Below the pieces are notes generated by a model. The model was not told the DNA's origin and did no database searches. It saw only the letters and a program-made list of their open reading frames with translations. Below, one piece after another: positions 1 to 6,665 of a DNA stretch of 7,313 bases (position 1 is the stretch's first letter; every line of letters begins with the position of its first letter). Both the position numbers and the translations under genes were made by a program. The stretch is from contig JAGHSC010000267.1 of the NCBI GenBank assembly GCA_018066065.1, forward strand, positions 1 through 7,313, read 5' to 3'. The DNA is from Candidatus Cryptobacteroides faecihippi. GTDB lineage: Bacteria > Bacteroidota > Bacteroidia > Bacteroidales > UBA932.

Positions 1-2212
1 AGTTGTTCTTCATCAGTCTCACACGGAAGTCGGTGCGCACGACAGCCAGGTCCTTCCTTGCGGCAGCAACATTCTCGATGCCATAGAACGCAATCTGCTG
101 ATCCATGTAGCGTCCTGGCATCATTCCCCCAATCAGGTTGCAGTAGACGATCGGAATGTCATCGCCGATGAGAAGCCTGAGGTTGACGGACGGGATGAAT
201 GCAAAGCTGTCGCCTCCGAAAACCTTGCGTGCATCGAATGAAATGGCATGGAAATCATCGGTGGCAACGGGATGTGAACCGAAGACCAGCTGGTAGGACA
301 GTCCGATGGACTTTCCCACCGTCGGGATGTAAGCATTGTCGAAGGTGTCATTCCTGGCGTCGAGGAAGCCTGAAAGATAGCCATTGTTGAGCGAAGACGG
401 GCTGTAGTCGCCCATGAACGACTCGGCAAAGATGGACCCGATGTTGAACTTGTCGGCACGGAGTCCAGACTTGAGAAAGAACTTCGACCACTTGATGTTG
501 GAAAAGTACAGCTCACCCCTGAAATCGGAAACGTTGAGAGTGAACTTGTTGAATCCCAAGTTGAAAGTGTTCCTGTCCACATACTTGTAGCTCAGCCCGA
601 GGTTGGCCGTGACACCCTTTGGGTTGGAGTGGGAGAACACCAGCCCGGCATAAGGATTGGCTCCGACCTTTCCGGTGATGTCAACCGACGCACCCTGAAG
701 CTTCTGGACACCCAAGCCAATGTTGAGCATCACTGCGACGACCTCCTCGGTGTCGAAACGCGCTCCAAGTCCTACCTTGTTGATAGGGCCCTTGCGGCAG
801 TTGAACTTGAGACGGTATGGCTGCTCCTGCCCGAGAAGCTCGTAATTGACATAGTCGAAAGCATCCGTGCCGAAGATGGTGGCAACGGCATCCTCGATGT
901 CAGAGTTCTTCATCATGGTACCGGCCTTCACCTTGAGCTTGTTCATGAGGTAAAGGCTCTCATTGTCCGTCACGCCGGTGATCTCGACTCCTGAGACCAT
1001 CACCGGTTCCGTTCCGATGTCAGCAGCAGGGACGTTTCTGAGAGTCTTGCGGCTGTCTCCTACGATGGCCTTGATGGAATCCAGCTGTCCGGCCACGTTC
1101 AAGGCAGCCTCATAGCCCCTGTCGATGATCGTACTGATGCTCTGCTCATCGAAGCTCATCATCGAGTAGCCGGTAAGGTCCGGCTTGATCGTGACATCCG
1201 GGATGTCGACATTGGCTTCGAACGAGCTTCGGCCCATGAGGTCAATTCCGGTGTCGATGATGTCGCCGATGTTGTTGATCTCGGAGTAGCCCTTGTAACC
1301 ACTTGAAAGTGAAACACCTATCACAATGTCTGCACCGATCTTCTTAGCCAGGTCGGTCGGGTAGTTGTTCCTCATTCCTCCATCGACGAGCACCATGCCG
1401 TCGGTCTTCACAGGAGTGAACAGACCCGGAATCGACATAGTCGACCTGAGTGCAGTGTTGATCTTGCCCCTGGTCCAGACCTTGGCGGTGCCGGAGACCA
1501 GGTCGGTGGCAACGCAGAGGAACGGGATCGGGAAATCGTAGAAATCGCACTCATCCTGGTAGCCCACGGAGAGAGAACTGAAGATGTTGTTCACGTTCTG
1601 TCCATAGACCATTCCGGACGGAAGGCTGCCAAGGATGTTCTCCTTGACCATGTTGGTGGCATCGCCGTCAGCCGCACCGAAATGGATGTCACCGGAGCGG
1701 TGAGGGTACTGCATCTCGTCCTTCTTCTGCTGGAGGAACTCATCTGCCTTGTAGTAGAAAGGGAAGGAGAGAGCATACTTTTCCTTGTACTTGATCTTTG
1801 AATATGAGAGATAGTCACGCGTCACCTTGTCGCTCAGCGCAACATCCCAGTCGATGTGGCGGATTATGGAATCAAGCTGGGCTGCATCGTAGCCCAAGGC
1901 ATAGATGCCGCCGACAAGGCCGCCCATGCTGGTTCCCAGCACGGCATCGACAGGCATCCCTATGGACTCGAGATAGCGGATCACGCCCACATGGGCAGCG
2001 CCCTTTGCGCCACCTCCGCTGAGCACGAGAGCGACGGTCGGACGATGTTCCTTCTTCCTGACAGAGTCCAGCTTGGCACGGATCTTCTCCACTCTCAGGT
2101 CCTTGGCCTCATGGTAGCGGTCCAGCCTGTCATGCTGGGCATGGGCACTGAAGGAGTGTCCCGCCAGGAGCAGCAGGATGACTGCTGAAAAGATTCTCAC
2201 TATGTTTTTCAT
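1..2212 (-). CDS. Patatin-like phospholipase with C-terminal outer-membrane barrel (3' end beyond window)
   Basis: The 737 visible codons read without a stop from the ATG at 2212-2210 and run off the window. Residues 1-26 are a Sec signal peptide (a basic start, a leucine-rich core, then AHA before Gln26). The patatin domain spans about 58-300: the oxyanion loop SGGGAKG is at 65-71, the nucleophile Ser95 lies in GTSMG, and the dyad aspartate is Asp277 in DGG. A POTRA-like segment follows at about 403-475. From about 476 the sequence is rich in alternating, aromatic-containing strands, as expected of an Omp85/BamA-type barrel, and ends in a segment typical of Bacteroides homologues. The architecture resembles Pseudomonas PlpD (type Vd secretion). 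Predicted role: lipid acyl hydrolase tethered at the outer membrane; the substrate is unknown. Family proteins of about 750 residues suggest only a few residues are missing. It is likely cotranscribed with rlmN 28 bases upstream. No Shine-Dalgarno sequence is visible. The barrel is inferred by family resemblance. Confidence 0.93.
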   Translation of the reverse strand, partial: MKNIVRIFSAVILLLLAGHSFSAHAQHDRLDRYHEAKDLRVEKIRAKLDSVRKKEHRPTVALVLSGGGAKGAAHVGVIRYLESIGMPVDAVLGTSMGGLVGGIYALGYDAAQLDSIIRHIDWDVALSDKVTRDYLSYSKIKYKEKYALSFPFYYKADEFLQQKKDEMQYPHRSGDIHFGAADGDATNMVKENILGSLPSGMVYGQNVNNIFSSLSVGYQDECDFYDFPIPFLCVATDLVSGTAKVWTRGKINTALRSTMSIPGLFTPVKTDGMVLVDGGMRNNYPTDLAKKIGADIVIGVSLSSGYKGYSEINNIGDIIDTGIDLMGRSSFEANVDIPDVTIKPDLTGYSMMSFDEQSISTIIDRGYEAALNVAGQLDSIKAIVGDSRKTLRNVPAADIGTEPVMVSGVEITGVTDNESLYLMNKLKVKAGTMMKNSDIEDAVATIFGTDAFDYVNYELLGQEQPYRLKFNCRKGPINKVGLGARFDTEEVVAVMLNIGLGVQKLQGASVDITGKVGANPYAGLVFSHSNPKGVTANLGLSYKYVDRNTFNLGFNKFTLNVSDFRGELYFSNIKWSKFFLKSGLRADKFNIGSIFAESFMGDYSPSSLNNGYLSGFLDARNDTFDNAYIPTVGKSIGLSYQLVFGSHPVATDDFHAISFDARKVFGGDSFAFIPSVNLRLLIGDDIPIVYCNLIGGMMPGRYMDQQIAFYGIENVAAARKDLAVVRTDFRVRLMKNN

Positions 2213-2240
2213 GGCTGATAAAGGTTTGGCGGAAGGAAGG

Positions 2241-3257
2241 CTAGCGATTGTGCTCGCCTGCGAGCATCCCACAGGCGGCAAGGATGTCCTCACCACGGGA
2301 AGCTCTTATGGTACAGGTAATTCCCTGATTCGACACCCTGTCACGGAAGTTCTCCATGATGACCTGCGGGGTGGTGTCGAACGGTGCATCCGGAATCTTG
2401 TGGAAACGGATGAGGTTGACACGGCATTCCATGCCTTTCAGGAGACGGATGAGGGCATCGGCATGCTGCTTGTCATCGTTCATCCCCTTGAACATCGTGT
2501 ACTCGAAGCTGACTCTGCGCTGCCCCGTGAAATCATATTCACGGAGAAGGGCAACGACATCGGCGATCGGCCATGCCTTCTGGAACGGCATGATCTGGGC
2601 ACGCTCCTCGCCGAACGGATTGTGGAGGCTTACCGCAATGTGGCAGCGGCAGCTGTCCAGGTACTTCTTCAGAGCCGGAAGGACACCGATGGTCGAGAGG
2701 GTTATCCTCTTCGGACTCCATGCAAAGCCCCAGTCGGCAGTCAGGACTTCGATTGCCTTCATGACGTTGTCGTAGTTGTCGAGAGGCTCTCCCATGCCCA
2801 TGAAGACCGTGTTGGTCAGATCCATGGACTCGTCGATGGCGATGAACTGCGAGAGAATGTCCGCAACGGAAAGATGGCCGTGGAAGCCCTGTCTTCCCGT
2901 CATGCAGAACTTGCACCCCATCCTGCATCCCACCTGGGATGAGACGCAGAGGGTCTTCCTGTCATCATCCGGGATCATGACAGCCTCGACCGCATTGCCC
3001 TCCCCTATCGGGAAGAGGTATTTCTTCGTCCCGTCCGTGGAAGTCTGGCAGGCAGAGGGAAGGATCACGCCGAGATCATATTCCTCCTTCAGCCTTTCCC
3101 TTCCGACCTTCGAGATGTTCGTCATCTCGTCGATGCTCTTTACCCTGCGCACATAGAGCCATTGCGCAAGCTGTTTCCCTGCGAAGGCAGGGAGACCGAC
3201 TTTCAGTGCAACTTCCTTGAGTTCGGTGGGTGTCTTTCCAAGCAGTTTTTCTCGCAT
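2241..3257 (-). CDS. rlmN: Dual-specificity RNA methyltransferase RlmN (23S rRNA A2503 / tRNA A37 C2-methyltransferase)
   Basis: A cytoplasmic radical-SAM enzyme that methylates C2 of adenosine 2503 in 23S rRNA and of A37 in some tRNAs. Numbering is from the ATG at 3257-3255 (338 residues). The radical-SAM cluster motif CxxxCxxC is at Cys111, Cys115 and Cys118. Glu91 lies 20 residues before the first cluster cysteine, the spacing of Glu105 in the E. coli enzyme. GMGEPLDN, the SAM-binding GEP loop, is near 154-161, and the C-terminal AACGML motif carries Cys329, equivalent to the mechanistic Cys355 of E. coli RlmN. The N-terminal region (1-75) matches the family's RNA-binding accessory domain. 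An in-frame TTG 27 bases upstream (3284-3282) would add nine residues, but it lies inside the likely promoter box and family members usually begin near M-(K/R)-E-K-L. The motif set separates RlmN from Cfr fairly well, though Cfr is a close relative. The gene diverges from recA. Confidence 0.96.
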   Translation of the reverse strand: MREKLLGKTPTELKEVALKVGLPAFAGKQLAQWLYVRRVKSIDEMTNISKVGRERLKEEYDLGVILPSACQTSTDGTKKYLFPIGEGNAVEAVMIPDDDRKTLCVSSQVGCRMGCKFCMTGRQGFHGHLSVADILSQFIAIDESMDLTNTVFMGMGEPLDNYDNVMKAIEVLTADWGFAWSPKRITLSTIGVLPALKKYLDSCRCHIAVSLHNPFGEERAQIMPFQKAWPIADVVALLREYDFTGQRRVSFEYTMFKGMNDDKQHADALIRLLKGMECRVNLIRFHKIPDAPFDTTPQVIMENFRDRVSNQGITCTIRASRGEDILAACGMLAGEHNR

Positions 3258-3281
3258 GTCGATAAACTTTTCGATTTCTTG

Positions 3282-3289
3282 CAAAAATA
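3282..3289 (-). promoter_or_regulatory. Possible -7 promoter element for rlmN
   Basis: Read on the minus strand this is TATTTTTG followed by C, matching the Bacteroidota primary sigma factor -7 consensus TAnnTTTG. Transcription would start near 3275, leaving a leader of about 18 bases before the ATG at 3257. No good -33 TTTG is visible 19-21 bases upstream, so the call rests on one element in A/T-rich DNA. The match includes the alternative TTG start codon of rlmN, which argues against that start. Confidence 0.42.
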
Positions 3290-3335
3290 CAGAAAAAAAT
3301 ACCGAGTTGGCAGTCGATTATCAGGTTTATTTGAA

Positions 3336-3343
3336 TATCTTTG
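3336..3343 (+). promoter_or_regulatory. Possible -7 promoter element for recA
   Basis: TATCTTTG followed by C matches the Bacteroidota -7 consensus TAnnTTTG. It would start transcription near 3350 and give a leader of about 43 bases. The only TTG nearby (3307-3309) is about 26 bases upstream, longer than the usual 19-21, so the -33 element is weak or absent. I found no convincing inverted repeat that could be a LexA-type SOS operator between this box and the recA start. Confidence 0.45.
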
Positions 3344-3392
3344 CGAGAGATGGACACTCCATCGCCACACAACTAAAAAATATGATTTCATT

Positions 3393-4421
3393 ATGGCAAA
3401 AGAGGTAGAGGCAAAGGCAGCAGATGTCAACGCAGCAAGACTGAAGGCGCTGCAGGCCACGATCGACAAGATTGAGAAGGATTATGGGAAAGGGACGATC
3501 ATGAAGCTGGGAGATCAGCCACAATGGGACGTACAGGTGATTCCAAGCGGTTCCGTTGCGCTTGACCATGCGCTCGGCATCGGCGGTTACCCTCGCGGAA
3601 GGATAATCGAGATCTACGGACCGGAATCCAGCGGTAAGACGACACTCGCCATCCATGCGATCGCAGAGGCCCAGAAACAGGGCGGCATCGCTGCGATGAT
3701 CGACGCCGAGCACGCTTTCGACAGGACCTACGCCAAGGCTCTCGGAGTCAACCTCGAGACACTTCTCGTGTCCCAGCCGGACAACGGTGAGCAGGCTCTC
3801 GAGATTGCTGACAATCTCATCCGTTCCGGAGCAGTCGACATCGTCGTCATCGACTCTGTCGCAGCGCTCACACCAAAGGCTGAGATCGAGGGCGAGATGG
3901 GCGACAACAAGGTCGGACTCCAGGCAAGGCTCATGAGCCAGGCCCTCAGAAAGCTTACTGCAAACATCTCGAAGACAAACACTTGCTGCATCTTCATCAA
4001 CCAGCTGCGCGAGAAGATCGGCATCATGTTCGGCAACCCTGAGACCACCACGGGAGGTAACGCACTCAAGTTCTACGCGTCCGTCAGGATCGACGTGCGC
4101 AGGATCACCCAGCTCAAGGACGGCGACGAGGCTCTCGGCAACCGCACAAGGGTCAAGGTCGTCAAGAACAAGATGGCTCCGCCATTCAAGAAGGCAGAGT
4201 TCGACATCGTCTACGGAGAAGGAATATCCCACATCGGCGAGATCATCGACCTCGGCGTGGAGTACAATGTGATCGGCAAGAGCGGATCATGGTTCAGCTA
4301 CAACGACCAGAAGCTCGCACAGGGACGTGAAGCCACAAAGCAGCTGCTCAAGGACAACGCGGAACTCTGCGACGAGATCGAGGCAAAGATCCGCGAGGCT
4401 CTGAAGAGCATCAAGGACTAA
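3393..4421 (+). CDS. recA: Recombinase RecA
   Basis: DNA-dependent ATPase that forms filaments on single-stranded DNA, catalyses strand exchange and stimulates LexA-type self-cleavage. The 342 residues contain every core landmark: Walker A GPESSGKTT at 76-84, the catalytic Glu106 in DAEHAFD, Walker B VVIDS at 151-155, the QLRE segment near 204-207, and loop L2 with GNPETTTGGNALKFYAS at about 214-230. The C-terminal domain is complete but ends in a mixed-charge helix (EAKIREALKSIKD) rather than the strongly acidic tail of E. coli RecA. Relative to E. coli, the N-terminus carries roughly ten extra Ala/Lys/Glu-rich residues. ATG at 3393 is chosen because the reading frame upstream is not RecA-like and starts inside rlmN. 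The leader is A/T-rich with no Shine-Dalgarno sequence, as usual in Bacteroidota. The gene diverges from rlmN, and its stop overlaps that of convergent tdk. Confidence 0.99.
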   Translation: MAKEVEAKAADVNAARLKALQATIDKIEKDYGKGTIMKLGDQPQWDVQVIPSGSVALDHALGIGGYPRGRIIEIYGPESSGKTTLAIHAIAEAQKQGGIAAMIDAEHAFDRTYAKALGVNLETLLVSQPDNGEQALEIADNLIRSGAVDIVVIDSVAALTPKAEIEGEMGDNKVGLQARLMSQALRKLTANISKTNTCCIFINQLREKIGIMFGNPETTTGGNALKFYASVRIDVRRITQLKDGDEALGNRTRVKVVKNKMAPPFKKAEFDIVYGEGISHIGEIIDLGVEYNVIGKSGSWFSYNDQKLAQGREATKQLLKDNAELCDEIEAKIREALKSIKD

Positions 4422-5002
4422 AGCTGACGTTTCCTTTCCTCGGCGATTGCCTTGTTATAGCAATCACGGCAGAGGGGCTCGTAGGCATCCTTTTCACCAA
4501 GGACCACGAGCTCCTCGCTGTTTGAGAGCCTGTGGGAATGGTTGGCGAGATTGCCGCAGCACACGCAGATGGCGTGGACCTTGCGTACCTCCTCAGCGAC
4601 AGCCATCAGGTAAGGCATCGGTCCGAAAGGCTTTCCAAGGTAGTCGGTGTCAAGGCCGGCGATGATGACTCGCTTGCCCCTGTCGGCAAGCTCCTGGGCG
4701 ACATCGACGAGGGACATGTCGTAGAACTGAGCCTCATCGATTCCGACGACCTGGACATCGTCAGACACATTGAGCATCTCCCTGGGGTCCTTCACCGCAT
4801 GGCATGGGATCTTGTGGAAGTCATGGGAAACCACGTCGTCCACGGAATACCTTGTGTCGATGGACGGCTTGAAGATCTCGATCTTGAGATTGGCGAACTT
4901 TGCCCTCCTGATCCTACGGATGAGTTCTTCGGTCTTTCCCGAGAACATGGAACCACAGATGACTTCGATGCATCCGGCTTTTTTTATGTTTTCTGAAAAC
5001 AT
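4418..5002 (-). CDS. tdk: Thymidine kinase (type II, Zn-containing)
   Basis: Transfers phosphate from ATP to thymidine (and deoxyuridine) in cytoplasmic pyrimidine salvage. The 194-residue length is typical of the TK1-like family. The P-loop GSMFSGKTEE is at 17-26, the Walker B/catalytic DEAQF at 89-93 (Glu90 the likely general base), and the substrate-binding lasso spans about 143-170. Four cysteines are placed to bind the structural zinc: Cys146 and Cys149 in a CxxC, then Cys178 and Cys181 in CRDC. The ATG at 5002-5000 gives a short N-terminal extension ahead of the first beta strand, and no better start is seen. It is convergent with recA (stop codons overlap by 4 bases) and divergent from the repeat protein to its right, so it is probably transcribed alone. 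tdk is widely used as a counter-selectable marker in Bacteroides, but nothing here suggests it is anything but the native gene. Confidence 0.98.
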   Translation of the reverse strand: MFSENIKKAGCIEVICGSMFSGKTEELIRRIRRAKFANLKIEIFKPSIDTRYSVDDVVSHDFHKIPCHAVKDPREMLNVSDDVQVVGIDEAQFYDMSLVDVAQELADRGKRVIIAGLDTDYLGKPFGPMPYLMAVAEEVRKVHAICVCCGNLANHSHRLSNSEELVVLGEKDAYEPLCRDCYNKAIAEERKRQL

Positions 5003-5007
5003 TTCGC

Positions 5008-5015
5008 TAGCTTTG
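5008..5015 (+). promoter_or_regulatory. Possible -7 promoter element for the 5050-5910 gene and downstream rsmI
   Basis: TAGCTTTG matches TAnnTTTG. Transcription would begin near 5022, leaving a leader of about 28 bases before the ATG at 5050. The -33 position falls inside the first codons of tdk and shows no good TTTG. The box itself lies in the tdk leader, so polymerase binding here would interfere with tdk transcription. Confidence 0.35.
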
Positions 5016-5033
5016 TTGAAAATAGTACTCTCA

Positions 5034-5041
5034 CAAAGATA
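5034..5041 (-). promoter_or_regulatory. Possible -7 promoter element for tdk
   Basis: On the minus strand this reads TATCTTTG, an exact match to TAnnTTTG and identical to the eight-base box proposed for recA. The implied start near 5027 leaves about 25 bases before the tdk ATG. No clear -33 TTTG lies at the usual distance; that region falls within the start of the neighbouring coding sequence. It faces the oppositely oriented box at 5008-5015. Confidence 0.42.
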
Positions 5042-5049
5042 GAAATTTT

Positions 5050-5910
5050 ATGGGAAACATCGACGAGAAAGCCCTCTCCGGTCTGCTGTCAAGGATCGGC
5101 AACCTCAAATCCGAACTGGAAGCAATTGAAAATGAGATAAAAGCACTTTGCAATCCGTCCGATTCAGAGAGCATTGCACCTGTTCCATCCGAGCCTATCG
5201 ACATCTCGATCTCGGACATCGACATCGCGATCGTCCCTGCTGAGGAAACGATGGAGGTCGACGTAGCCGAAGACATTGCCGCAGAACCGGTGGCAGAGCC
5301 TGAGCCTGCAGCCGAACCTGAACCAGTGGCAGAGCCAGTTACCGAACCGGAGCCTGTAGCCGAACCCGAACCTGTGGCAGAACCCGAACCTGTGGCAGAG
5401 CCTGAACCGGAGCCGATCGTCGAAGTCCCTGCTGTCGAAGACATCCCGGAAGACATCCCTGCCGACATGCCTGAGGCTGTAGCTGAGGCTGAAGCCGAGG
5501 CAGCTCCAGACGACCTTCCATTCTTCGAAGCCCCCGCACCTGCACCGGAACCTGTAAGGACAGTCAAGGAAGAAAAGGCCGAGAAAGTCAGGAAGGCCAT
5601 CGTCGATGCCATGACAGCAGAGACATCGGTCATGGATGTAATGGCCGAGAAGCAGGCATGGAGGACAGACAGGCCAGGTTCACCGGTAAGGAATGTCATC
5701 AGTGCAATCTCCCTCAACGACAGGGTACTCCTGATCAACGTCCTCTTCAAGGAAGACCCGCTGCTCTTCCAGGACACAATCACGGCATTCAACGGAATGG
5801 CAAGCTTCGAGGAAGCTGTGACCTACGTAAAGGAGCACTTCCCGGAGTGGGACCTCAACTCCGAGCCGGTCTACAGGCTCATGATGGCTGCCAGAAGGAA
5901 ACTCAGCTAA
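5050..5910 (+). CDS. Uncharacterised protein with Ala-Glu-Pro-Val repeat linker and Bacteroidota-type C-terminal domain
   Basis: I cannot name a function for this 286-residue protein. Residues 3-33 form a likely amphipathic helix or short coiled coil. Residues 40-76 are acidic and Ile/Val-rich. Residues 77-122 are an extended linker built from PEPVAE-like hexapeptides, followed by further acidic, Pro/Ala-rich sequence to about 168. Residues 170-205 are charged and helical, and 212-286 look like a compact helical domain with SLNDRVLLINVLF, a SFEEAVTYV helix and a basic C-terminus. From memory, similar C-terminal segments (LNDRF-x-F-x-x-ELF, then SFxEA) occur in hypothetical Bacteroides proteins. 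There is no signal peptide, membrane segment, nucleotide-binding motif or metal site, so it is probably cytoplasmic. The strong acidic bias and linker suggest a tethering or adaptor role, which is inference. It lies 13 bases upstream of rsmI and is probably cotranscribed with it. The ATG follows an A/T-rich leader with no Shine-Dalgarno sequence. Confidence 0.88.
   Translation: MGNIDEKALSGLLSRIGNLKSELEAIENEIKALCNPSDSESIAPVPSEPIDISISDIDIAIVPAEETMEVDVAEDIAAEPVAEPEPAAEPEPVAEPVTEPEPVAEPEPVAEPEPVAEPEPEPIVEVPAVEDIPEDIPADMPEAVAEAEAEAAPDDLPFFEAPAPAPEPVRTVKEEKAEKVRKAIVDAMTAETSVMDVMAEKQAWRTDRPGSPVRNVISAISLNDRVLLINVLFKEDPLLFQDTITAFNGMASFEEAVTYVKEHFPEWDLNSEPVYRLMMAARRKLS
5281..5420 (+). repeat. 18-base tandem repeat encoding PEPVAE hexapeptides
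   Basis: The clearest copies are 5347-5364, 5365-5382 and 5383-5400. The last two differ only at the final base, and the first is diverged at several positions. More degenerate copies lie at 5299-5316 and 5317-5334, and one shortened 12-base unit at 5335-5346 breaks the period. Every unit is in frame, so copy-number change would lengthen or shorten the linker without disrupting the C-terminal domain. Confidence 0.85.
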
Positions 5911-5923
5911 GCGCAGCCGGAAC

Positions 5924-6643
5924 ATGGCAGGCATCCTCTACATCGTACCGACTCCTGTCGGCAATCTGGAAGACATGACTTTCAGGGCCATCAAGGTCCT
6001 GAAGGAAGCCGACCTGATCCTGGCCGAGGACACCAGGACAAGCAGCGTGCTGCTTCACCGCTATGAGATCCACGGGAAGCTCCAGTCCCACCACAAGTTC
6101 AACGAGCACCAGACCGCAGAGATGATCAAGGACAGGATTCTCAGCGGACTCAACGTCGCCCTCATCAGCGATGCAGGCACCCCGGGAATCTCCGACCCAG
6201 GCTTTCTGCTTGCCAGGACATGCGCAGCCGAAGGGATTGAAGTACAGACACTTCCAGGTGCAACAGCCTGCATCCCAGCGATCGTTTCCTCCGGCCTCCC
6301 ATGCGACAGATTCTGCTTCGAAGGCTTCCTGCCCGTAAAGAAGGGAAGACAGACCATGCTGACCGAACTTGCAGCCGAGACAAGGACCATGATCTTCTAC
6401 GAATCGCCCTACAGGCTCGTCAAGACTCTCGAGCAGTTCGCCGAATTCTTTGGAGAGGACCGTGAATGCTCGGTCGCCAGGGAAATCTCAAAGCTCCACG
6501 AGGAGCATCGCCGCGGCACCCTGAAGGAAGTTGCAGCCTGGTACAGGGAGCACGAACCGAAGGGAGAGATCGTAATCGTCGTGGCAGGAGCGCCATCCAA
6601 GGGAAAATCAAAGAAAGACAGAAAGGAAGAAACCGAAGACTAG
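5924..6643 (+). CDS. rsmI: 16S rRNA (cytidine(1402)-2'-O)-methyltransferase RsmI
   Basis: SAM-dependent methyltransferase that adds the 2'-O-methyl group to C1402 of 16S rRNA near the ribosomal P site, where it tunes decoding fidelity. This is a tetrapyrrole-methylase-fold enzyme: PTPVGNLEDMT is at 9-19, AEDTR at 34-38, the glycine-rich SAM-site loop SDAGTPGISDPG at 82-93, LPGATA at 110-115, and YESPYR at 159-164. At 239 residues it is shorter than the E. coli protein (about 286) and lacks the C-terminal helical extension. After the core ends near VVAG at 219-222 there is a 17-residue, lysine-rich then acidic tail that looks disordered. The ATG at 5924 places the first beta strand correctly and lies 13 bases after the upstream stop. 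The spacing to the next gene is 32 bases, so the three plus-strand genes look like one operon. Confidence 0.97.
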   Translation: MAGILYIVPTPVGNLEDMTFRAIKVLKEADLILAEDTRTSSVLLHRYEIHGKLQSHHKFNEHQTAEMIKDRILSGLNVALISDAGTPGISDPGFLLARTCAAEGIEVQTLPGATACIPAIVSSGLPCDRFCFEGFLPVKKGRQTMLTELAAETRTMIFYESPYRLVKTLEQFAEFFGEDRECSVAREISKLHEEHRRGTLKEVAAWYREHEPKGEIVIVVAGAPSKGKSKKDRKEETED

Positions 6644-6665
6644 AAACTTGAACCCAAACTTGAAC
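6644..6665 (+). repeat. Tandem 10-base direct repeat in the rsmI downstream spacer
   Basis: AAACTTGAAC occurs at 6644-6653 and again at 6656-6665, separated by two C residues, giving a 12-base period. It begins immediately after the rsmI stop codon and fills most of the 32-base gap before the next start. It forms no stem-loop followed by a U-run, so it is not an intrinsic terminator. A function is not evident. Confidence 0.7.

Noticed and set aside
2213..2240. Terminator or promoter between rlmN and the patatin gene
   Set aside because: The 28-base gap has neither a stem-loop with a U-run nor a TAnnTTTG box, which favours cotranscription.
3258..3284. TTG start codon at 3284-3282 giving RlmN nine more residues
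   Set aside because: The codon lies inside the likely -7 promoter box, and RlmN homologues normally begin near the ATG at 3257.
3162..3392. Long N-terminal extension of the RecA frame beginning inside rlmN
   Set aside because: The extension overlaps the rlmN coding strand, has no RecA-like sequence, and the ATG at 3393 fits the family start.
3382..3408. Eight-codon open frame (ATG 3382 to TAG 3406) overlapping the recA start, as a possible leader peptide
   Set aside because: It is very short, has no ribosome-binding signal, and such chance ATGs are common in A/T-rich leaders; there is no evidence of translation.
3327..4232. 301-residue open frame antisense to recA
   Set aside because: It mirrors recA codon structure, resembles no known family, and covers a highly conserved gene; it is a shadow frame.
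5281..5420. CRISPR-like array or TonB-type protein suggested by the repeats
   Set aside because: The repeats are in-frame 18-base units with no unique spacers, and the protein lacks the N-terminal membrane anchor and C-terminal domain of TonB.
5031..5792. 253-residue Ser/Gly-rich open frame antisense to the repeat protein
   Set aside because: Its Gly-Ser repeats are just the reverse reading of the Glu-Pro repeat DNA; start and context give no support.
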